Translations under genes and position numbers: made by a program
The notes under the pieces: model-generated
What the model was told of the DNA's origin: nothing
The model's database searches: none
What the model saw: the letters and a program-made list of their open reading frames with translations, nothing else
Assembly (NCBI GenBank): GCA_039105265.1
Contig: JAPFFF010000002.1
Location: 124,001 to 188,000, forward strand
Reading direction: 5' to 3'
DNA: 64,000 bases
Origin: Tritrichomonas musculus
Taxonomy: Eukaryota; Parabasalia; Tritrichomonadida; Tritrichomonadidae
In this document: positions 15,561 to 31,187 of the stretch, in pieces
Numbering within the stretch: position 1 is the stretch's first letter
How the letters are laid out: each line of letters opens with the position of its first letter

Positions 15561-18500
15561 ATTCGCAGTTTCACATCATTCACAGTTTAGCATCATTCGC
15601 AGTTTAACATCACTCGCAGTTTAGCATCATTCGCAGTTTCACATCATTCACAGTTTAGCATCATTCGCAGTTTAACATCACTCGCAGTTTAGCATCATTC
15701 GCAGTTTAACATCATTCGCAGTTTCACATCATTCACAGTTTAGCATCATTCGCAGTTTCACATCATTCACAGTTTAACATCATTCGCAGTTTCACATCAT
15801 TCACAGTTTAGCATCATTCGCAGTTTCACATCATTCACAGTTTAGCATCATTCGCAGTTTCACATCATTCACAGTTTAGCATCATTCGCAGTTTCACATC
15901 ATTCACAGTTTAACATCATTCGCAGTTTCACATCATTCACAGTTTAGCATCATTCGCAGTTTCACATCATTCACAGTTTAGCATCATTCGCAGTTTAACA
16001 TCACTCGCAGTTTAGCATCATTCGCAGTTTAACATCATTCGCAGTTTCACATCATTCACAGTTTAGCATCATTCGCAGTTTCACATCATTCACAGTTTAG
16101 CATCATTCGCAGTTTCACATCATTCACAGTTTAGCATCATTCGCAGTTTCACATCATTCACAGTTTAACATCATTCGCAGTTTCACATCATTCACAGTTT
16201 AGCATCATTCGCAGTTTCACATCATTCGCAGTTTCACATCATTCACAGTTTAGCATCATTCGCAGTTTAACATCACTCGCAGTTTAGCATCATTCGCAGT
16301 TTCACATCATTCACAGTTTAGCATCATTCGCAGTTTAACATCACTCGCAGTTTAGCATCATTCGCAGTTTAACATCATTCGCAGTTTCACATCATTCACA
16401 GTTTAGCATCATTCGCAGTTTCACATCATTCACAGTTTAACATCATTCGCAGTTTCACATCATTCACAGTTTAGCATCATTCGCAGTTTCACATCATTCA
16501 CAGTTTAGCATCATTCGCAGTTTCACATCATTCACAGTTTAGCATCATTCGCAGTTTCACATCATTCACAGTTTAACATCATTCGCAGTTTCACATCATT
16601 CACAGTTTAGCATCATTCGCAGTTTCACATCATTCACAGTTTAGCATCATTCGCAGTTTAACATCATTCACAGTTTCACATCATTCGCAGTTTCACATCA
16701 TTCGCAGTTTCACATCATTCACAGTTTAGCATCATTCGCAGTTTAACATCACTCGCAGTTTAGCATCATTCGCAGTTTCACATCATTCACAGTTTAGCAT
16801 CATTCGCAGTTTAACATCACTCGCAGTTTCACATCATTCACAGTTTAACATCACTCGCAGTTTAACATCACTCGCAGTTTAACATCACTCGCAGTTTCAC
16901 ATCATTTACAGTTTCACATCATTCACAGTTTAGCATCACTCGCAGTTTAGCATCACTCGCAGTTTAGCATCACTCGCAGTTTCACATCATTCACAGTTTA
17001 GCATCATTCGCAGTTTCACATCATTCACAGTTTCACATCATTCGCAGTTTCACATCATTCACAGTTTCACATCATTCACAGTTTAACATCACTCGCAGTT
17101 TAACATCACTCGCAGTTTAACATCACTCGCAGTTTCACATCATTTACAGTTTCACATCATTCACAGTTTAGCATCACTCGCAGTTTAGCATCACTCGCAG
17201 TTTAGCATCACTCGCAGTTTCACATCATTCACAGTTTCACATCATTCACAGTTTAGCATCATTCGTAGTTTCACATCATTCACAGTTTCACATCATTCGC
17301 AGTTTCACATCATTCACAGTTTCACATCATTCACAGTTTAACATCACTCGCAGTTTAACATCACTCGCAGTTTAACATCACTCGCAGTTTCACATCATTC
17401 ACAGTTTCACATCATTCACAGTTTAGCATCATTCGCAGTTTAACATCACTCGCAGTTTAGCATCATTCGCAGTTTCACATCATTCACAGTTTAGCATCAT
17501 TCGCAGTTTAGCATCATTCACAGTTTAACATCACTCGCAGTTTAGCATCATTCACAGTTTCACATCATTCACAGTTTAGCATCATTCGCAGTTTAACATC
17601 ACTCGCAGTTTAGCATCATTCGCAGTTTCACATCATTCACAGTTTAGCATCATTCGCAGTTTAGCATCACTCGCAGTTTAGCATCATTCGCAGTTTCACA
17701 TCATTCACAGTTTAGCATCATTCGCAGTTTAACATCACTCGCAGTTTAACATCACTCGCAGTTTCACATCATTCACAGTTTCACATCATTCACAGTTTAG
17801 CATCATTCGCAGTTTAACATCACTCGCAGTTTAGCATCATTCGCAGTTTCACATCATTCACAGTTTAGCATCATTCGCAGTTTAGCATCATTCGCAGTTT
17901 AACATCACTCGCAGTTTAGCATCATTCACAGTTTCACATCATTCACAGTTTAGCATCATTCGCAGTTTAGCATCATTCACAGTTTAACATCATTCACAGT
18001 TTAACATCATTCGCAGTTTCACATCATTCACAGTTTAGCATCATTCGCAGTTTCACATCATTCACAGTTTAGCATCATTCGCAGTTTCACATCATTCACA
18101 GTTTAACATCATTCACAGTTTAACATCATTCGCAGTTTCACATCATTCACAGTTTAGCATCATTCGCAGTTTCACATCATTCACAGTTTAGCATCATTCG
18201 CAGTTTAGCATCATTCACAGTTTAACATCATTCACAGTTTAACATCATTCGCAGTTTCACATCATTCACAGTTTCACATCATTCACAGTTTAACATCACT
18301 CGCAGTTTAACATCACTCGCAGTTTAACATCATTCGCAGTTTCACATCATTCGCAGTTTCACATCATTCACAGTTTAGCATCATTCGCAGTTTAGCATCA
18401 TTCACAGTTTAACATCACTCGCAGTTTAGCATCATTCGCAGTTTCACATCATTCACAGTTTAGCATCATTCGCAGTTTCACATCATTCACAGTTTAGCAT

Positions 18501-21500
18501 CATTCACAGTTTAGCATCATTCGCAGTTTAACATCACTCGCAGTTTAGCATCATTCACAGTTTAGCATCATTCGCAGTTTAACATCATTCACAGTTTAAC
18601 ATCATTCACAGTTTAACATCATTCGCAGTTTCACATCATTCACAGTTTCACATCATTCACAGTTTCACATCATTCGCAGTTTCACATCATTCGCAGTTTC
18701 ACATCATTCACAGTTTAGCATCATTCGCAGTTTAACATCACTCGCAGTTTAGCATCATTCGCAGTTTCACATCATTCACAGTTTAGCATCATTCGCAGTT
18801 TCACATCATTCACAGTTTAGCATCATTCACAGTTTAGCATCATTCGCAGTTTAACATCACTCGCAGTTTAGCATCATTCACAGTTTAGCATCATTCGCAG
18901 TTTAACATCACTCGCAGTTTAGCATCATTCGCAGTTTAACATCATTCGCAGTTTCACATCATTCACAGTTTAGCATCATTCGCAGTTTCACATCATTCAC
19001 AGTTTCACATCATTCGCAGTTTAGCATCATTCACAGTTTAGCATCATTCGCAGTTTAGCATCATTCACAGTTTCACATCATTCACAGTTTAGCATCATTC
19101 GCAGTTTCACATCATTCACAGTTTAACATCATTCGCAGTTTCACATCATTCACAGTTTAGCATCATTCGCAGTTTCACATCATTCGCAGTTTCACATCAT
19201 TCACAGTTTAGCATCATTCGCAGTTTAACATCACTCGCAGTTTAGCATCATTCGCAGTTTCACATCATTCACAGTTTAGCATCATTCGCAGTTTAACATC
19301 ACTCGCAGTTTAGCATCATTCGCAGTTTAACATCATTCGCAGTTTCACATCATTCACAGTTTAGCATCATTCGCAGTTTCACATCATTCACAGTTTAACA
19401 TCATTCGCAGTTTCACATCATTCACAGTTTAGCATCATTCGCAGTTTCACATCATTCACAGTTTAGCATCATTCGCAGTTTCACATCATTCACAGTTTAG
19501 CATCATTCGCAGTTTCACATCATTCACAGTTTAACATCATTCGCAGTTTCACATCATTCACAGTTTAGCATCATTCGCAGTTTCACATCATTCACAGTTT
19601 AGCATCATTCGCAGTTTAACATCATTCACAGTTTCACATCATTCGCAGTTTCACATCATTCGCAGTTTCACATCATTCACAGTTTAGCATCATTCGCAGT
19701 TTAGCATCATTCGCAGTTTAACATCACTCGCAGTTTAGCATCATTCGCAGTTTCACATCATTCACAGTTTAGCATCATTCGCAGTTTAACATCACTCGCA
19801 GTTTCACATCATTCACAGTTTAACATCACTCGCAGTTTAACATCACTCGCAGTTTAACATCACTCGCAGTTTCACATCATTTACAGTTTCACATCATTCA
19901 CAGTTTAGCATCATTCGCAGTTTCACATCATTCACAGTTTAACATCATTCACAGTTTAGCATCATTCGCAGTTTCACATCATTCACAGTTTAACATCATT
20001 CGCAGTTTCACATCATTCACAGTTTAACATCACTCGCAGTTTAGCATCACTCGCAGTTTCACATCATTCACAGTTTAACATCACTCGCAGTTTAGCATCA
20101 CTCGCAGTTTAGCATCATTCACAGTTTAACATCACTCGCAGTTTAGCATCACTCGCAGTTTAGCATCATTCGCAGTTTAACATCATTCGCAGTTTCACAT
20201 CATTCACAGTTTAGCATCATTCGCAGTTTCACATCATTCACAGTTTCACATCATTCGCAGTTTCACATCATTCACAGTTTCACATCATTCACAGTTTAGC
20301 ATCATTCGCAGTTTCACATCATTCACAGTTTAACATCATTCGCAGTTTCACATCATTCACAGTTTAGCATCATTCGCAGTTTCACATCATTCACAGTTTC
20401 ACATCATTCGCAGTTTCACATCATTCACAGTTTCACATCATTCACAGTTTAACATCACTCGCAGTTTAACATCACTCGCAGTTTAACATCACTCGCAGTT
20501 TCACATCATTCACAGTTTCACATCATTCACAGTTTAGCATCATTCACAGTTTAGCATCACTCGCAGTTTAGCATCACTCGCAGTTTAGCATCACTCGCAG
20601 TTTCACATCATTCACAGTTTCACATCATTCACAGTTTCACATCATTCACAGTTTAGCATCATTCGCAGTTTAGCATCACTCGCAGTTTAGCATCACTCGC
20701 AGTTTAGCATCATTCACAGTTTAACATCATTCACAGTTTAACATCATTCGCAGTTTCACATCATTCACAGTTTAGCATCACTCGCAGTTTCACATCATTC
20801 ACAGTTTAGCATCATTCGCAGTTTCACATCATTCACAGTTTCACATCATTCGCAGTTTCACATCATTCACAGTTTCACATCATTCACAGTTTAACATCAC
20901 TCGCAGTTTAACATCACTCGCAGTTTAACATCACTCGCAGTTTCACATCATTCACAGTTTCACATCATTCACAGTTTAGCATCATTCACAGTTTAGCATC
21001 ACTCGCAGTTTAGCATCACTCGCAGTTTAGCATCACTCGCAGTTTCACATCATTCACAGTTTCACATCATTCACAGTTTCACATCATTCACAGTTTAGCA
21101 TCATTCGCAGTTTAACATCACTCGCAGTTTAACATCACTCGTAGTTTCACATCATTCACAGTTTCACATCATTCACAGTTTCACATCATTCACAGTTTAG
21201 CATCATTCGCAGTTTAACATCACTCGCAGTTTAGCATCATTCGCAGTTTAACATCATTCGCAGTTTCACATCATTCGCAGTTTCACATCATTCACAGTTT
21301 CACATCATTCACAGTTTAGCATCATTCGCAGTTTAACATCACTCGCAGTTTAACATCACTCGCAGTTTCACATCATTCACAGTTTCACATCATTCACAGT
21401 TTCACATCATTCACAGTTTAGCATCATTCGCAGTTTAACATCACTCGCAGTTTAGCATCATTCGCAGTTTAACATCATTCGCAGTTTAGCATCATTCACA

Positions 21501-22967
21501 GTTTAGCATCATTCGCAGTTTCACATCATTCACAGTTTAGCATCATTCACAGTTTAGCATCATTCGCAGTTTAACATCACTCGCAGTTTAGCATCATTCA
21601 CAGTTTAGCATCATTCGCAGTTTAACATCACTCGCAGTTTAGCATCATTCGCAGTTTAACATCATTCGCAGTTTCACATCATTCACAGTTTAGCATCATT
21701 CGCAGTTTCACATCATTCACAGTTTCACATCATTCGCAGTTTAGCATCATTCACAGTTTAGCATCATTCGCAGTTTAACATCACTCGCAGTTTAACATCA
21801 CTCGCAGTTTAACATCACTCGCAGTTTCACATCATTCACAGTTTCACATCATTCACAGTTTAGCATCATTCGCAGTTTAACATCACTCGCAGTTTAGCAT
21901 CATTCGCAGTTTAACATCATTCGCAGTTTCACATCATTCACAGTTTAGCATCATTCGTAGTTTCACATCATTCACAGTTTCACATCATTCGCAGTTTCAC
22001 ATCATTCACAGTTTCACATCATTCACAGTTTAACATCACTCGCAGTTTAACATCACTCGCAGTTTAACATCACTCGCAGTTTCACATCATTCACAGTTTC
22101 ACATCATTCACAGTTTAGCATCATTCGCAGTTTAACATCACTCGCAGTTTAGCATCATTCGCAGTTTCACATCATTCACAGTTTAGCATCATTCGCAGTT
22201 TAGCATCATTCACAGTTTAACATCACTCGCAGTTTAGCATCATTCACAGTTTCACATCATTCACAGTTTAGCATCATTCGCAGTTTAACATCACTCGCAG
22301 TTTAGCATCATTCGCAGTTTCACATCATTCACAGTTTAGCATCATTCGCAGTTTAGCATCACTCGCAGTTTAGCATCATTCGCAGTTTCACATCATTCAC
22401 AGTTTAGCATCATTCGCAGTTTAACATCACTCGCAGTTTAACATCACTCGCAGTTTCACATCATTCACAGTTTCACATCATTCACAGTTTAGCATCATTC
22501 GCAGTTTAACATCACTCGCAGTTTAGCATCATTCGCAGTTTCACATCATTCACAGTTTAGCATCATTCGCAGTTTAGCATCATTCGCAGTTTAACATCAC
22601 TCGCAGTTTAGCATCATTCACAGTTTCACATCATTCACAGTTTAGCATCATTCGCAGTTTAGCATCATTCACAGTTTAACATCATTCACAGTTTAACATC
22701 ATTCGCAGTTTCACATCATTCACAGTTTAGCATCATTCGCAGTTTCACATCATTCACAGTTTAGCATCATTCGCAGTTTCACATCATTCACAGTTTAACA
22801 TCATTCACAGTTTAACATCATTCGCAGTTTCACATCATTCACAGTTTAGCATCATTCGCAGTTTAGCATCATTCACAGTTTAACATCATTCGCAGTTTAG
22901 CATCATTCACAGTTTCACATCATTCACAGTTTAACATCACTCGCAGTTTAACATCACTCGCAGTTTA

Positions 22968-25900
22968 ACATCATTCGCAGTTTCACATCATTCGCAGTTT
23001 CACATCATTCACAGTTTAGCATCATTCGCAGTTTAGCATCATTCACAGTTTAACATCACTCGCAGTTTAGCATCATTCGCAGTTTCACATCATTCACAGT
23101 TTAGCATCATTCGCAGTTTCACATCATTCACAGTTTAGCATCATTCACAGTTTAGCATCATTCGCAGTTTAACATCACTCGCAGTTTAGCATCATTCACA
23201 GTTTAGCATCATTCGCAGTTTAACATCATTCACAGTTTAACATCATTCACAGTTTAACATCATTCGCAGTTTCACATCATTCACAGTTTCACATCATTCA
23301 CAGTTTCACATCATTCGCAGTTTCACATCATTCGCAGTTTCACATCATTCACAGTTTAGCATCATTCGCAGTTTAACATCACTCGCAGTTTAGCATCATT
23401 CGCAGTTTCACATCATTCACAGTTTAGCATCATTCGCAGTTTCACATCATTCACAGTTTAGCATCATTCACAGTTTAGCATCATTCGCAGTTTAACATCA
23501 CTCGCAGTTTAGCATCATTCACAGTTTAGCATCATTCGCAGTTTAACATCACTCGCAGTTTAGCATCATTCGCAGTTTAACATCATTCGCAGTTTCACAT
23601 CATTCACAGTTTAGCATCATTCGCAGTTTCACATCATTCACAGTTTCACATCATTCGCAGTTTAGCATCATTCACAGTTTAGCATCATTCGCAGTTTAAC
23701 ATCACTCGCAGTTTAACATCACTCGCAGTTTAACATCACTCGCAGTTTCACATCATTCACAGTTTCACATCATTCACAGTTTAGCATCATTCGCAGTTTA
23801 ACATCACTCGCAGTTTAGCATCATTCGCAGTTTAACATCATTCGCAGTTTCACATCATTCACAGTTTAGCATCATTCGCAGTTTCACATCATTCACAGTT
23901 TCACATCATTCGCAGTTTCACATCATTCACAGTTTCACATCATTCACAGTTTAACATCACTCGCAGTTTAACATCACTCGCAGTTTAACATCACTCGCAG
24001 TTTCACATCATTCACAGTTTAGCATCATTCGCAGTTTCACATCATTCACAGTTTCACATCATTCGCAGTTTAGCATCATTCACAGTTTAGCATCATTCGC
24101 AGTTTAACATCACTCGCAGTTTAACATCACTCGCAGTTTAACATCACTCGCAGTTTCACATCATTCACAGTTTCACATCATTCACAGTTTAGCATCATTC
24201 GCAGTTTAACATCACTCGCAGTTTAGCATCATTCGCAGTTTAACATCATTCGCAGTTTCACATCATTCACAGTTTAGCATCATTCGCAGTTTCACATCAT
24301 TCACAGTTTCACATCATTCACAGTTTCACATCATTCACAGTTTAACATCACTCGCAGTTTAACATCACTCGCAGTTTAACATCACTCGCAGTTTCACATC
24401 ATTCACAGTTTCACATCATTCACAGTTTAGCATCATTCGCAGTTTAACATCATTCACAGTTTAGCATCATTCGCAGTTTCACATCATTCACAGTTTAGCA
24501 TCATTCGCAGTTTCACATCATTCACAGTTTCACATCATTCGCAGTTTCACATCATTCACAGTTTCACATCATTCACAGTTTAACATCACTCGCAGTTTAA
24601 CATCACTCGCAGTTTAACATCACTCGCAGTTTCACATCATTCACAGTTTCACATCATTCACAGTTTAGCATCATTCGCAGTTTAACATCACTCGCAGTTT
24701 AGCATCATTCGCAGTTTAACATCATTCGCAGTTTCACATCATTCACAGTTTAGCATCATTCGCAGTTTCACATCATTCACAGTTTCACATCATTCGCAGT
24801 TTCACATCATTCGCAGTTTCACATCATTCACAGTTTCACATCATTCACAGTTTAGCATCATTCGCAGTTTAGCATCATTCACAGTTTAACATCATTCACA
24901 GTTTAACATCATTCGCAGTTTCACATCATTCACAGTTTAGCATCATTCGCAGTTTCACATCATTCACAGTTTAGCATCATTCGCAGTTTCACATCATTCA
25001 CAGTTTAACATCATTCACAGTTTAACATCATTCGCAGTTTCACATCATTCACAGTTTAGCATCATTCGCAGTTTCACATCATTCACAGTTTAGCATCATT
25101 CGCAGTTTAGCATCATTCACAGTTTAACATCATTCACAGTTTAACATCATTCGCAGTTTCACATCATTCACAGTTTCACATCATTCACAGTTTAACATCA
25201 CTCGCAGTTTAACATCACTCGCAGTTTAACATCATTCGCAGTTTCACATCATTCGCAGTTTCACATCATTCACAGTTTAGCATCATTCGCAGTTTAGCAT
25301 CATTCACAGTTTAACATCATTCACAGTTTAACATCATTCGCAGTTTCACATCATTCACAGTTTAGCATCATTCGCAGTTTAACATCACTCGCAGTTTAGC
25401 ATCATTCGCAGTTTCACATCATTCACAGTTTAGCATCATTCGCAGTTTCACATCATTCACAGTTTAACATCACTCGCAGTTTAACATCACTCGCAGTTTA
25501 ACATCACTCGCAGTTTCACATCATTCACAGTTTCACATCATTCACAGTTTAGCATCATTCGCAGTTTAACATCACTCGCAGTTTAACATCACTCGCAGTT
25601 TCACATCATTCACAGTTTCACATCATTCACAGTTTAGCATCATTCGCAGTTTAGCATCACTCGCAGTTTAGCATCATTCGCAGTTTAACATCATTCGCAG
25701 TTTCACATCATTCACAGTTTAGCATCATTCGCAGTTTCACATCATTCACAGTTTAACATCATTCGCAGTTTCACATCATTCGCAGTTTCACATCATTCAC
25801 AGTTTCACATCATTCACAGTTTAGCATCATTCGCAGTTTAGCATCATTCACAGTTTAACATCATTCACAGTTTAACATCATTCGCAGTTTCACATCATTC

Positions 25901-28900
25901 ACAGTTTAGCATCATTCGCAGTTTCACATCATTCACAGTTTAGCATCATTCGCAGTTTCACATCATTCACAGTTTAACATCATTCACAGTTTAACATCAT
26001 TCGCAGTTTCACATCATTCACAGTTTAGCATCATTCGCAGTTTCACATCATTCACAGTTTAGCATCATTCGCAGTTTAGCATCATTCACAGTTTAACATC
26101 ATTCACAGTTTAACATCATTCGCAGTTTCACATCATTCACAGTTTCACATCATTCACAGTTTAACATCACTCGCAGTTTAACATCACTCGCAGTTTAACA
26201 TCATTCGCAGTTTCACATCATTCGCAGTTTCACATCATTCACAGTTTAGCATCATTCGCAGTTTAGCATCATTCACAGTTTAACATCATTCACAGTTTAA
26301 CATCATTCGCAGTTTCACATCATTCACAGTTTAGCATCATTCACAGTTTAGCATCATTCGCAGTTTCACATCATTCACAGTTTCACATCATTCACAGTTT
26401 AACATCACTCGCAGTTTAACATCACTCGCAGTTTAACATCACTCGCAGTTTCACATCATTCACAGTTTCACATCATTCACAGTTTAGCATCATTCGCAGT
26501 TTAACATCATTCACAGTTTAGCATCATTCGCAGTTTCACATCATTCACAGTTTAGCATCATTCGCAGTTTAGCATCATTCACAGTTTCACATCATTCGCA
26601 GTTTCACATCATTCACAGTTTCACATCATTCACAGTTTAACATCACTCGCAGTTTAACATCACTCGCAGTTTAACATCACTCGCAGTTTCACATCATTCA
26701 CAGTTTCACATCATTCACAGTTTAGCATCATTCGCAGTTTAACATCATTCACAGTTTAGCATCATTCGCAGTTTCACATCATTCACAGTTTCACATCATT
26801 CGCAGTTTCACATCATTCACAGTTTAACATCACTCGCAGTTTCACATCATTCACAGTTTCACATCATTCGCAGTTTCACATCATTCACAGTTTAACATCA
26901 CTCGCAGTTTAACATCACTCGCAGTTTAACATCATTCGCAGTTTCACATCATTCGCAGTTTCACATCATTCACAGTTTAGCATCATTCGCAGTTTAGCAT
27001 CATTCACAGTTTAACATCACTCGCAGTTTAGCATCATTCGCAGTTTCACATCATTCACAGTTTAGCATCATTCGCAGTTTAACATCATTCACAGTTTAGC
27101 ATCATTCGCAGTTTCACATCATTCACAGTTTCACATCATTCGCAGTTTCACATCATTCACAGTTTAACATCATTCGCAGTTTCACATCATTCACAGTTTC
27201 ACATCATTCGCAGTTTCACATCATTCACAGTTTAACATCACTCGCAGTTTAACATCACTCGCAGTTTAACATCATTCGCAGTTTCACATCATTCGCAGTT
27301 TCACATCATTCACAGTTTAGCATCATTCGCAGTTTAGCATCATTCACAGTTTAACATCACTCGCAGTTTAGCATCATTCGCAGTTTCACATCATTCACAG
27401 TTTAGCATCATTCGCAGTTTCACATCATTCACAGTTTAGCATCATTCACAGTTTAGCATCATTCGCAGTTTAACATCACTCGCAGTTTAGCATCATTCAC
27501 AGTTTAGCATCATTCGCAGTTTAACATCATTCACAGTTTAACATCATTCACAGTTTAACATCATTCGCAGTTTCACATCATTCACAGTTTCACATCATTC
27601 ACAGTTTCACATCATTCGCAGTTTCACATCATTCGCAGTTTCACATCATTCACAGTTTAGCATCATTCGCAGTTTAACATCACTCGCAGTTTAGCATCAT
27701 TCGCAGTTTCACATCATTCACAGTTTAGCATCATTCGCAGTTTCACATCATTCACAGTTTAGCATCATTCACAGTTTAGCATCATTCGCAGTTTAACATC
27801 ACTCGCAGTTTAGCATCATTCACAGTTTAGCATCATTCGCAGTTTAACATCACTCGCAGTTTAGCATCATTCGCAGTTTAACATCATTCGCAGTTTCACA
27901 TCATTCACAGTTTAGCATCATTCGCAGTTTCACATCATTCACAGTTTCACATCATTCGCAGTTTAGCATCATTCACAGTTTAGCATCATTCGCAGTTTAA
28001 CATCACTCGCAGTTTAACATCACTCGCAGTTTAACATCACTCGCAGTTTCACATCATTCACAGTTTCACATCATTCACAGTTTAGCATCATTCGCAGTTT
28101 AACATCACTCGCAGTTTAGCATCATTCGCAGTTTAACATCATTCGCAGTTTCACATCATTCACAGTTTAGCATCATTCGCAGTTTCACATCATTCACAGT
28201 TTCACATCATTCGCAGTTTCACATCATTCACAGTTTCACATCATTCACAGTTTAACATCACTCGCAGTTTAACATCACTCGCAGTTTAACATCACTCGCA
28301 GTTTCACATCATTCACAGTTTAGCATCATTCGCAGTTTCACATCATTCACAGTTTCACATCATTCGCAGTTTAGCATCATTCACAGTTTAGCATCATTCG
28401 CAGTTTAACATCACTCGCAGTTTAACATCACTCGCAGTTTAACATCACTCGCAGTTTCACATCATTCACAGTTTCACATCATTCACAGTTTAGCATCATT
28501 CGCAGTTTAACATCACTCGCAGTTTAGCATCATTCGCAGTTTAACATCATTCGCAGTTTCACATCATTCACAGTTTAGCATCATTCGCAGTTTCACATCA
28601 TTCACAGTTTCACATCATTCACAGTTTCACATCATTCACAGTTTAACATCACTCGCAGTTTAACATCACTCGCAGTTTAACATCACTCGCAGTTTCACAT
28701 CATTCACAGTTTCACATCATTCACAGTTTAGCATCATTCGCAGTTTAACATCATTCACAGTTTAGCATCATTCGCAGTTTCACATCATTCACAGTTTAGC
28801 ATCATTCGCAGTTTCACATCATTCACAGTTTCACATCATTCGCAGTTTCACATCATTCACAGTTTCACATCATTCACAGTTTAACATCACTCGCAGTTTA

Positions 28901-31187
28901 ACATCACTCGCAGTTTAACATCACTCGCAGTTTCACATCATTCACAGTTTCACATCATTCACAGTTTAGCATCATTCGCAGTTTAACATCACTCGCAGTT
29001 TAGCATCATTCGCAGTTTAACATCATTCGCAGTTTCACATCATTCACAGTTTAGCATCATTCGCAGTTTCACATCATTCACAGTTTCACATCATTCGCAG
29101 TTTCACATCATTCGCAGTTTCACATCATTCACAGTTTCACATCATTCACAGTTTAGCATCATTCGCAGTTTAGCATCATTCACAGTTTAACATCATTCAC
29201 AGTTTAACATCATTCGCAGTTTCACATCATTCACAGTTTAGCATCATTCGCAGTTTCACATCATTCACAGTTTAGCATCATTCGCAGTTTCACATCATTC
29301 ACAGTTTAACATCATTCACAGTTTAACATCATTCGCAGTTTCACATCATTCACAGTTTAGCATCATTCGCAGTTTCACATCATTCACAGTTTAGCATCAT
29401 TCGCAGTTTAGCATCATTCACAGTTTAACATCATTCACAGTTTAACATCATTCGCAGTTTCACATCATTCACAGTTTCACATCATTCACAGTTTAACATC
29501 ACTCGCAGTTTAACATCACTCGCAGTTTAACATCATTCGCAGTTTCACATCATTCGCAGTTTCACATCATTCACAGTTTAGCATCATTCGCAGTTTAGCA
29601 TCATTCACAGTTTAACATCATTCACAGTTTAACATCATTCGCAGTTTCACATCATTCACAGTTTAGCATCATTCGCAGTTTAACATCACTCGCAGTTTAG
29701 CATCATTCGCAGTTTCACATCATTCACAGTTTAGCATCATTCGCAGTTTCACATCATTCACAGTTTAACATCACTCGCAGTTTAACATCACTCGCAGTTT
29801 AACATCACTCGCAGTTTCACATCATTCACAGTTTCACATCATTCACAGTTTAGCATCATTCGCAGTTTAACATCACTCGCAGTTTAACATCACTCGCAGT
29901 TTCACATCATTCACAGTTTCACATCATTCACAGTTTAGCATCATTCGCAGTTTAGCATCACTCGCAGTTTAGCATCATTCGCAGTTTAACATCATTCGCA
30001 GTTTCACATCATTCACAGTTTAGCATCATTCGCAGTTTCACATCATTCACAGTTTAACATCATTCGCAGTTTCACATCATTCGCAGTTTCACATCATTCA
30101 CAGTTTCACATCATTCACAGTTTAGCATCATTCGCAGTTTAGCATCATTCACAGTTTAACATCATTCACAGTTTAACATCATTCGCAGTTTCACATCATT
30201 CACAGTTTAGCATCATTCGCAGTTTCACATCATTCACAGTTTAGCATCATTCGCAGTTTCACATCATTCACAGTTTAACATCATTCACAGTTTAACATCA
30301 TTCGCAGTTTCACATCATTCACAGTTTAGCATCATTCGCAGTTTCACATCATTCACAGTTTAGCATCATTCGCAGTTTAGCATCATTCACAGTTTAACAT
30401 CATTCACAGTTTAACATCATTCGCAGTTTCACATCATTCACAGTTTCACATCATTCACAGTTTAACATCACTCGCAGTTTAACATCACTCGCAGTTTAAC
30501 ATCATTCGCAGTTTCACATCATTCGCAGTTTCACATCATTCACAGTTTAGCATCATTCGCAGTTTAGCATCATTCACAGTTTAACATCATTCACAGTTTA
30601 ACATCATTCGCAGTTTCACATCATTCACAGTTTAGCATCATTCGCAGTTTAACATCACTCGCAGTTTAGCATCATTCGCAGTTTCACATCATTCACAGTT
30701 TAGCATCATTCGCAGTTTCACATCATTCACAGTTTAGCATCATTCACAGTTTAGCATCATTCGCAGTTTAACATCACTCGCAGTTTAGCATCATTCACAG
30801 TTTAGCATCATTCGCAGTTTAACATCACTCGCAGTTTAGCATCATTCGCAGTTTAACATCATTCGCAGTTTCACATCATTCACAGTTTAGCATCATTCGC
30901 AGTTTCACATCATTCACAGTTTCACATCATTCGCAGTTTAGCATCATTCACAGTTTAGCATCATTCGCAGTTTAACATCACTCGCAGTTTAACATCACTC
31001 GCAGTTTAACATCACTCGCAGTTTCACATCATTCACAGTTTCACATCATTCACAGTTTAGCATCATTCGCAGTTTAACATCACTCGCAGTTTAGCATCAT
31101 TCGCAGTTTAACATCATTCGCAGTTTCACATCATTCACAGTTTAGCATCATTCGCAGTTTCACATCATTCACAGTTTCACATCATTC
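22968..31187 (+). repeat. Large duplicated block of the satellite, copy B
   Basis: Second copy of 1-8,220, at an offset of 22,967 bp. It carries the same internal 4.3-kb duplication and the same break in that duplication (3,380 in copy A, 26,347 here). The 4.3-kb duplication therefore came before the 8.2-kb one. The right limit is where the variant pattern diverges; the left limit is only the start of the window, so the duplication may be longer. Confidence 0.83.
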
